Part shown: positions 35,703-40,320 of the stretch, in pieces
Numbering within the stretch: the first letter of the stretch is position 1
Layout of the letters: each line of letters starts with the position of its first letter
Source of the DNA: UBA2136 sp047635695
Lineage (GTDB): Bacteria > Pseudomonadota > Alphaproteobacteria > UBA2136
DNA length: 40,320 nucleotides
Assembly (NCBI GenBank): GCA_047635695.1
Contig: JBLILN010000014.1
Coordinates: 1 to 40,320, forward strand
Direction of reading: 5' to 3'
Notes under the pieces: generated by a model
The model's database searches: none
What the model was told of the DNA's origin: nothing
The model's input: only the letters and a program-made list of their open reading frames with translations
Translations under genes and position numbers: made by a program

Positions 35703-35885
35703 TTTTCTCAACTTTCTTCTTATTACTCTTAGCGATTTGCGAAAAAACACAAGCCAAGAAATTACTTATTACCATAACAACCATACAACGTAAAAAATGA
35801 TTAAGCAATAAATACAGTAAGGGTTTTCTTATTACACCCCCTATTTAATGCTTGCATATCATTGTATTTTAATCACAGACCGTCG

Positions 35886-37325
35886 TTATTCTCCTTGGCA
35901 TAATGAAAAACCACGTATACCATCATATGTATAAAGGTTTTCAATCTTTACCCACTCAAGGCCTTTAGCTTCCATTCCTTCCAATATTTTATAAATATCA
36001 GCAGAAGAAACCTCCTGACCATAAAACCGACAACGCCAAAAGTCAGAACCAAAGGGTACTTTAACAGAAGCACCTGGATAAACCTTGATACCCCGACTTG
36101 ATATCAATTCAAATTTTAAATTGTCCCCGCCCAAACCTTCTAAAAGCGCACCCATTTCAGGTATATCCTTATTGACAACATCGATAAACACATCAACGCC
36201 CACTAATTTTTTAACAGCTGTATTTAACTGACAATTCTTTGCTTGAGGCATTTTTATCTGCACCTTACCCGCACAACTCGCAGCTGGCAATTTCTCAGGC
36301 TTTTTACCTAAACGTTCAATAACAGCACTTGCAAATTCAGACGTAGAAAGAGCCTTATTACCCTTTACTGCAATGTCTGCTGTATGACAACCATCTTCAA
36401 TTGTACGTGCCCAGGCATTATAAATATTAGCAGCGGCGTCATGTTGACCAAGGTGACCGAGCATCATAATAGCACCATTCAATAAGCCCGAAGGGTTGGC
36501 GATACCTTGACCTGAAATATCTGGAGCACTGCCGTGAATAGCTTCAAACATTGCATATTCTTCACCAACGTTCATTGAACCCGCAAGACCAACTGAACCT
36601 GCAACGAGAGATGCGATATCAGACACAATATCACCATATAAGTTTAAAGTAACAATAACATCAAATCGTTCTGGATGCGCCGCAACCATCGCCATACCAA
36701 TATCTACAATATAGTTATCAGTTTCAATTTCTGGATATTCTTTTGCTACCTCTTTAAAGACTTTATGAAACATACCATCACTGATCTTCATAATATTATC
36801 TTTAATCATACAAGTTATTTTTTTACGGCCATTGGCGCGCGCATATTCAAAAGCATAACGTATTATACGCTCACTACCAGTCCTTGTAAGTAATTTAATA
36901 CTTTGAAATGCATTGTTTGTTGTTTGATATTCAATACCTGCATAAAGATCTTCTTCATTTTCACGCACAATTACCAAGTCAACGCCTGCATGTTTCGAAG
37001 CAACATAGGGTTCAAACGTCTGCGTTGGACGCACATTTGAAAACAAGCCAAGTGACTTACGGATAGTTACATTTACACTTTTAAAACCACCACCTTGTGG
37101 CGTTGTTAAAGGCGCTTTTAAAATAATTTTATTTTTGTGAATAGATTCCCAAGCTTCATACGTCACACCAGTAGATATGCCTTCTTCATAAGCCTTTAAG
37201 CCCAATGTCACAAATTCAGGCTTTATACGTGCATTCGCTGCACTTAAAATACGTAGTGTTGCATCCATAATTTCAGGGCCGATCCCGTCACCTGTCGCAA
37301 CTGTAATTGGAACTAATTCACTCAT
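35886..37325 (-). CDS. icd: Isocitrate dehydrogenase (NADP-type, 479-residue form)
   Basis: A 479-residue beta-decarboxylating dehydrogenase of the TCA cycle, converting isocitrate to 2-oxoglutarate. It matches the longer subtype known from Rickettsia and Thermus, with an extra C-terminal domain. Motifs: ITVATGDGIGPEIMDATLRI at the start, the substrate loop VNVTIRKSLGLFSNVRP, DLVIVRENEEDLYAGIEYQ, and the metal-binding YGDIVSDIASLVAGSVGLAGS. The region EAIHGSAPDISGQGIANPSG contacts the cofactor. The extra domain after about residue 345 ends YTYDGIRGFSLCQGE. A ribosome site (GGAAGAG) precedes the ATG. NADP preference is assumed from the subtype. Confidence 0.92.
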   Translation of the reverse strand: MSELVPITVATGDGIGPEIMDATLRILSAANARIKPEFVTLGLKAYEEGISTGVTYEAWESIHKNKIILKAPLTTPQGGGFKSVNVTIRKSLGLFSNVRPTQTFEPYVASKHAGVDLVIVRENEEDLYAGIEYQTTNNAFQSIKLLTRTGSERIIRYAFEYARANGRKKITCMIKDNIMKISDGMFHKVFKEVAKEYPEIETDNYIVDIGMAMVAAHPERFDVIVTLNLYGDIVSDIASLVAGSVGLAGSMNVGEEYAMFEAIHGSAPDISGQGIANPSGLLNGAIMMLGHLGQHDAAANIYNAWARTIEDGCHTADIAVKGNKALSTSEFASAVIERLGKKPEKLPAASCAGKVQIKMPQAKNCQLNTAVKKLVGVDVFIDVVNKDIPEMGALLEGLGGDNLKFELISSRGIKVYPGASVKVPFGSDFWRCRFYGQEVSSADIYKILEGMEAKGLEWVKIENLYTYDGIRGFSLCQGE

Positions 37326-37355
37326 AACTCTTCCTTTTATTTTTAAGTTACTTAA

Positions 37356-37862
37356 TTAACGCTTTTTACTCTTAAAACTCACCTTATGTAGGTGGTAAGG
37401 CTCTGGCGTATTTTGATAATAATCAGTGGTATGTTTAATCTTCAGGTATTCCGTATAAAAAGTATAGTTATTTAAGCTAGAAGCAAACCCTAGCATGGTC
37501 AACCTATTGTTTAAGGCAAAGCGGTCTGACAAACGCCCCAAAGCAATCTCAGCATCTTCACGATTTTTTGAAAAGAATGAGTTATCGTCGTACTCTTTCC
37601 ATAGTAAAACAGACTCATCAATCTTATCATCAACCTCATCACCTTCATAAAGTGCGTAGGTCACTGAGCCCCATTCAGCCATATTACAAAGAAAGCTGTG
37701 GTCATTCCTGTCCCAAAACTGACTTTGACCGATCGATTTACATGGTAAACGAAGAAGTGTGTCCACCTCTTCATCTTGAACACGCTTCAAGTCATCGCCA
37801 ATATAGCTACATGCAGAAAGTGCCAAGCAAGCAACAGCCACAAAACATTTAAACTTTAACAT
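37356..37862 (-). CDS. Uncharacterised lipoprotein
   Basis: A 168-residue protein with a lipoprotein signal, MLKFKCFVAVACLALSACSY, lipidated Cys at about 18. The mature part is charged and rich in aromatic residues (FWDRNDHSF, WKEYDDNSFFSKN, NNYTFYTEYLKIKHTTDYY) with two further Cys residues (CKSIGQ, LCNMAEWG) that could form a disulphide. No family is recognised. It lies upstream of icd, 30 bases apart on the same strand, and could be co-transcribed with it. AAGGGG precedes the ATG. Confidence 0.75.
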   Translation of the reverse strand: MLKFKCFVAVACLALSACSYIGDDLKRVQDEEVDTLLRLPCKSIGQSQFWDRNDHSFLCNMAEWGSVTYALYEGDEVDDKIDESVLLWKEYDDNSFFSKNREDAEIALGRLSDRFALNNRLTMLGFASSLNNYTFYTEYLKIKHTTDYYQNTPEPYHLHKVSFKSKKR

Positions 37863-38077
37863 TTATAGTTCCCCTTAAAGATATTGTTAAGTCTAATGAT
37901 ATTTTTATAAATTACAAAGTTGTTACACTTGTTTATTACTATGACTGTGGCATATTTTCACAGCACAGCTAAAATAAAAAAATAAACAAGAGTACTATTT
38001 TCCACTTAAAAAACAACAAACAACCTAATAATTTAGAGACGATGAAAAAAAAACAGTCTAAATATGAAATAAACCCA

Positions 38078-38106
38078 TTGACAAAAAAATAAAGAAGCGC
38101 TATTTT
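38078..38106 (+). promoter_or_regulatory. Promoter for tRNA-Tyr
   Basis: TTGACA (38078-38083), a 17-base spacer and TATTTT (38101-38106), ending 16 bases before the tRNA. Confidence 0.75.
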
Positions 38107-38122
38107 TCCAAACAAATCGGAT

Positions 38123-38206
38123 GGAGGAATGTCCGAGTGGTTAAAGGAGACGGACTGTAAATCCGTTGCGCAAGCTACGTAGGTTCAAATCCTACTTCCT
38201 CCACCA
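38123..38206 (+). tRNA. tRNA-Tyr (GTA)
   Basis: An 84-base cloverleaf with acceptor stem GGAGGAA/TTCCTCC, anticodon stem ACGGA/TCCGT around loop CTGTAAA (anticodon GTA at 38157-38159), a long type II variable arm and the TTCAAAT T-loop. CCA is encoded at 38204-38206. Confidence 0.98.
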
Positions 38207-38287
38207 TTTTAATCTATTCAGATCAAAAAAAAATTCACCGCACATATACAAATTTATAGATACACGTTACTAACTATCTAAAAAACA

Positions 38288-38737
38288 ATGAGCATACCCT
38301 CTTCAAGGCTACCCAATACAACAAACTATATTAATATTGAAAACATTGTATCAAAACAAGGGAATACAAAAATTAACAAAACCTTATACATCACACTATT
38401 ATCTACAGCAATCGCATTTTCACCAACAGCTCAGGCATTTGATCTAGGTGGAATGATTACAAGCAAAGCAGAAGAATCTGCCGCTGCTAGTGTTAAAGAA
38501 CAAAAGAAAGATATGATTAAGGGTGTAGCCAAAGACACTGCCCATAAAGCAGGTGTTACAGAAGCAGACCCATACATTGATGTCGCTGTAGACAGCGCAG
38601 ATGTAGTCATTGACAGCGTTAAAGACGTACACAAGGTTCACACTGAAGCCTCTAAGGCCCCTCAACATGCCAAGCCAGTACCCACAACTAAAGAAGAAAC
38701 ATCCGTCCTAGACAGTATCGGAAATTTCTTTAAATAA
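38288..38737 (+). CDS. Uncharacterised secreted helical protein
   Basis: A 149-residue frame from ATG 38288. A signal-peptide-like segment (NKTLYITLLSTAIAFSPTA, ending AQA) begins only at about residue 30, so the ATG is probably not the true start. AAGGGA at about 38360 suggests initiation at a rare ATT before NKTLY, or a lost ATG. The mature part is Ala/Lys/Asp/Val-rich and probably helical, with the repeating pattern VAVDSADVVIDSVKDVHKV. The C-terminus VLDSIGNFFK is amphipathic. No family is recognised. A good terminator follows. Confidence 0.55.
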   Translation: MSIPSSRLPNTTNYINIENIVSKQGNTKINKTLYITLLSTAIAFSPTAQAFDLGGMITSKAEESAAASVKEQKKDMIKGVAKDTAHKAGVTEADPYIDVAVDSADVVIDSVKDVHKVHTEASKAPQHAKPVPTTKEETSVLDSIGNFFK

Positions 38738-38749
38738 TACATTTTAAAC

Positions 38750-38787
38750 AAAAGGCCTCTGCGTTAATCACAGGGGCCTTTTTTTAT
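38750..38787 (+). terminator. Rho-independent terminator
   Basis: AAAAGGCCTCTG, a short loop, then CAGGGGCCTTTT and further T bases. The stem has one G-U pair. It follows the secreted helical protein gene. Confidence 0.85.
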
Positions 38788-38812
38788 GCTTTAAACAACA
38801 ACAAAAAAAGCA

Positions 38813-39160
38813 TCAAACCTTTTTGACAAACTTTGTTTTAAGCCAAATAGAACCAATACCAGGTACCTTACATTCAATATCGTGGCCATTAGCTCCCTCA
38901 GTAAGACGTATACCTTTAACTTTGGTGCCCACCTTAACCACAGAAGAAGTACCCTTAACCTTCAAATCCTTAAGAACAGTCACAGTATCACCGTCAACAA
39001 GAACATTACCATTTACATCCTTATAAACCTTTTCAACGTCAACTGCCTCAACAACATCACCCTTAGGCCATTCGTGCCCACATTCAGGACAAGCATAGTT
39101 ATCACCCATCTCGTAAGTATATTCAGATGCACATTGCACGCATTTTGGTAATTCACTCAT
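38813..39160 (-). CDS. yjdM: PhnA/YjdM-family zinc-ribbon protein
   Basis: Start chosen at ATG 39160 (MSELPKCVQCASEYTYEMGD), with AGAGAA upstream; this matches the start of E. coli YjdM, while the frame reaches 39181. The 115-residue protein has an N-terminal four-Cys zinc ribbon (CVQC...CPEC) and a C-terminal beta domain of the KOW/SH3 type (DGDTVTVLKDLKVKGTSSVV, GIGSIWLKTKFVKK). Once annotated as alkylphosphonate uptake protein PhnA, the family has no proven role in phosphonate breakdown. No phn genes are nearby. Confidence 0.92.
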   Translation of the reverse strand: MSELPKCVQCASEYTYEMGDNYACPECGHEWPKGDVVEAVDVEKVYKDVNGNVLVDGDTVTVLKDLKVKGTSSVVKVGTKVKGIRLTEGANGHDIECKVPGIGSIWLKTKFVKKV

Positions 39161-39247
39161 TATATAATTCTCTTTCACCATCGTTTTTAACTTGAAACAA
39201 AGTTAGTTCAATTAAAAGTTTTAATCCACCTATATTTTAAACAAATA

Positions 39248-39275
39248 AAAAACCCGCCTTAAAGGCGGGTTTAGA
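39248..39275 (-). terminator. Rho-independent terminator after cold-shock gene
   Basis: On the minus strand, AAACCCGCCTTT pairs with AAGGCGGGTTT, with a T-rich run beyond. It ends the csp transcript. Confidence 0.85.
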
Positions 39276-39321
39276 AGAAAATTTGCTACCTAGATTAGGA
39301 AACAAGTATTCTTAAAGTAGG

Positions 39322-39528
39322 TTAGTCAATCAGTTTGATTTCTTCAGCTGATTCTTTACCTTTGTTCGCAACGATTTCGTAGCTAACTTTTTGTCCGTCG
39401 TCAAGTTGACGTAGACCAGCTTTTTCAAGAGCTGTAATGTGAACAAAAACGTCTTTCGCGCCATCATCTGGTGCAATAAATCCGTAACCTTTAGTTGTGT
39501 TAAACCATTTAACGATACCTGTAGCCAT
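39322..39528 (-). CDS. cspA: Cold-shock protein, CspA family
   Basis: A 68-residue single OB-fold RNA/DNA-binding protein. It has the start MATGIVKWFNTTKGYGFI with RNP1 (KGYGFIAPD) and RNP2 (VFVHITAL). Such proteins melt mRNA structure in the cold, or serve general growth. The gene has its own promoter and a leader of nearly 190 bases, the usual arrangement for cold-induced csp genes. A clean terminator follows. Whether it is the cold-induced or a constitutive paralogue cannot be told. Confidence 0.95.
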   Translation of the reverse strand: MATGIVKWFNTTKGYGFIAPDDGAKDVFVHITALEKAGLRQLDDGQKVSYEIVANKGKESAEEIKLID

Positions 39529-39714
39529 AAGTAGTATTCCTTAATATATTCATTATAAAATTCTCGATCCATATCGAGATCTCCAATTTAGTCAAAATCC
39601 TTCATTTACGTTTTATCTTTCAAAAGCCAACAGAAATGATCTGTCTTATGCCTTTAAAGCCAAACCATCAAATGGAGCATTAACATAAACCCACCTAAAC
39701 TTTATGCTTAGGTA
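39529..39714 (-). promoter_or_regulatory. Long 5' leader of the cold-shock gene
   Basis: From the predicted start of transcription near 39714 to the ATG at 39528 there are about 186 untranslated bases, similar in length to the E. coli cspA leader, which acts as a temperature-sensing RNA. TATCGAGATC/GATCCATATCGAG near 39570-39585 can form a small hairpin. No other gene is seen in it. Confidence 0.5.
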
Positions 39715-39720
39715 CTAACC

Positions 39721-39749
39721 TATATAGTACATACAGAGACCTTTGTCAA
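39721..39749 (-). promoter_or_regulatory. Promoter for cold-shock gene
   Basis: On the minus strand, TTGACA (39744-39749), a 17-base spacer and TATATA (39721-39726): a near-consensus sigma-70 promoter. Confidence 0.75.
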
Positions 39750-39811
39750 TGACCTACTGTTTTTTTTATTACGATATTTTATAAAAAGATGGTCCAGAAA
39801 ACCTACAACAT

Positions 39812-39837
39812 AAAAAACACCCTAAAAAGGGTGCTTT
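39812..39837 (-). terminator. Terminator after tRNA-Ser
   Basis: On the minus strand, GCACCC, loop TTTTTA, GGGTG followed by six T bases, directly downstream of the tRNA-Ser gene. Confidence 0.75.
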
Positions 39838-39845
39838 GAATTTAC

Positions 39846-39935
39846 TGGCGGAGGCGGTAGGATTCGAACCCACGAAGGGCGTTAACCCTTGCCAGTTTTC
39901 AAGACTGGTGCATTCAACCGCTCTGCCACGCCTCC
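39846..39935 (-). tRNA. tRNA-Ser (TGA)
   Basis: A 90-base type II tRNA with acceptor stem GGAGGCG/CGCCTCC, anticodon stem CCAGT/ACTGG around loop CTTGAAA (anticodon TGA at 39899-39901), a long variable arm (AAGGGTTAACGCCCTT) and T-loop TTCGAAT. CCA is encoded at 39846-39848. Confidence 0.98.
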
Positions 39936-39994
39936 ATGCCTGCCATAGAAAATACCCGCTTACAAAAATATTGCAAGTAAAAAATGAATTTCTT

Positions 39995-40291
39995 TTATTT
40001 TCTTTTTTCAAACGGGCGGAAACCAAACCAAAAAGCTAATATACCGCCTACGATTGCATAATCTTCTTGTTGAAGAGGAATTTCATTTATACGGGCATAA
40101 ACATACCACCACAAGGCCAAAAATGTGCAAACAGGACGAACAACTGAACGAAACCTATTTGCCAATATATCGTCCTTATTAAATGTTGCTATATCATGCG
40201 CCCTCGCCTCTTGCATATATGCCATCGTCATTTGCAATGCCTTCTCATCTTTTGTAACAAAATCCGTCAATACATCTGTTATCTTTGACAT
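39995..40291 (-). CDS. Holin of the 3-TM gene-transfer-agent type (possibly cut at the window edge)
   Basis: A 98-residue frame from ATG 40291 with GAGG nearby. The frame is also open to the window end, so the true start may lie beyond 40320. The N-terminal half is charged and helical (SKITDVLTDFVTKDEKALQM), followed by SVVRPVCTFLALWWYVY and a second hydrophobic segment, DYAIVGGILAFWFGFRPFEKRK. The layout (acidic N-terminus, R-P before the first helix, last helix ending in a basic tail) matches the GTA_holin_3TM family, which makes holes in the inner membrane during release of phage-like particles. Only two strong helices are visible. It lies 59 bases upstream of tRNA-Ser. Confidence 0.6.
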   Translation of the reverse strand: MSKITDVLTDFVTKDEKALQMTMAYMQEARAHDIATFNKDDILANRFRSVVRPVCTFLALWWYVYARINEIPLQQEDYAIVGGILAFWFGFRPFEKRK

Positions 40292-40320
40292 AACATCCTC
40301 TGAAACGCCTGCTTTTTTGG

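Noticed and set aside
38042..38092. A 16-codon frame beginning with poly-Lys before tRNA-Tyr.
   Set aside because: It overlaps the tRNA promoter and is too short and biased to be credible.
1..40320. CRISPR arrays, insertion sequences, rRNA genes.
   Set aside because: No regularly spaced repeats, transposase genes with terminal repeats, or rRNA sequence were seen.

Overview
The window reads as a low-G+C (roughly mid-30s percent by eye) Gram-negative chromosome, most likely an alphaproteobacterium. The main pointers are a pal-cpoB-tilS order, a 3-TM holin of the gene-transfer-agent type, a bacterial alternative oxidase and a Rickettsia/Thermus-like isocitrate dehydrogenase of 479 residues. The species cannot be named from sequence alone. 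Two chemoreceptors, a TonB-dependent receptor, a TRAP-type binding protein and many ion or osmotic-stress genes suggest a free-living, probably aquatic or marine, heterotroph.

Layout. 0.1-4.3 kb: an EF-hand protein followed by a run of broken genes (ECF sigma factor, its anti-sigma partner, a nitroreductase-like protein, MotA and MotB). 4.5-7.8 kb: a zinc-uptake locus (small CxxCH secreted protein, coiled-coil porin, ZnuA-like binding protein, ZnuB-like permease) with no ATPase gene. 8.2-10.2 kb: a periplasmic PDC/Cache protein and a chemoreceptor. 10.6-14.6 kb: stress genes katG, hsp20 and aox. 14.8-23.4 kb: an ion/osmotic region with mscS, a DUF481 outer-membrane protein, an aspartoacylase-like gene overlapping rimK, a minus-strand set (second mscS, zntB-like, kefB-like) in which all three genes are frameshifted, and a divergent gene fusing a RimB-type aspartyl protease domain to a second RimK. 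23.7-28.3 kb: a YfiR-like protein, a TonB-dependent receptor and a second chemoreceptor. 28.4-31.2 kb: a lipoprotein TRAP binding protein, a histidine kinase and a receiver protein with an in-frame stop. 31.2-37.9 kb, minus strand: ligA, tilS, cpoB, pal, icd and a lipoprotein. 38.1-40.3 kb: tRNA-Tyr, a secreted helical protein, a PhnA/YjdM protein, a cold-shock protein with a long leader, tRNA-Ser and a holin cut by the window edge.

How the genes may work together. The most interesting region is 16.5-23.4 kb, where two glutamate-ligase (RimK) genes, a deacylase of the aspartoacylase/AstE family, a retropepsin-like domain and three ion-transport genes lie together. I infer a system that makes and breaks down glutamyl conjugates, or modifies proteins, in step with ion or osmotic stress. 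A second theme is secreted ligand-binding proteins placed next to signalling genes: PDC protein with chemoreceptor, YfiR-like/TonB receptor with chemoreceptor, and TRAP binding protein with kinase and receiver.

Gene decay is clustered. Nine genes carry frameshifts or stops, many at short A/T runs, while large housekeeping genes (katG, ligA, icd, tilS, TonB receptor) are intact. That clustering favours real decay of dispensable loci, but homopolymer sequencing error cannot be excluded from the sequence alone.
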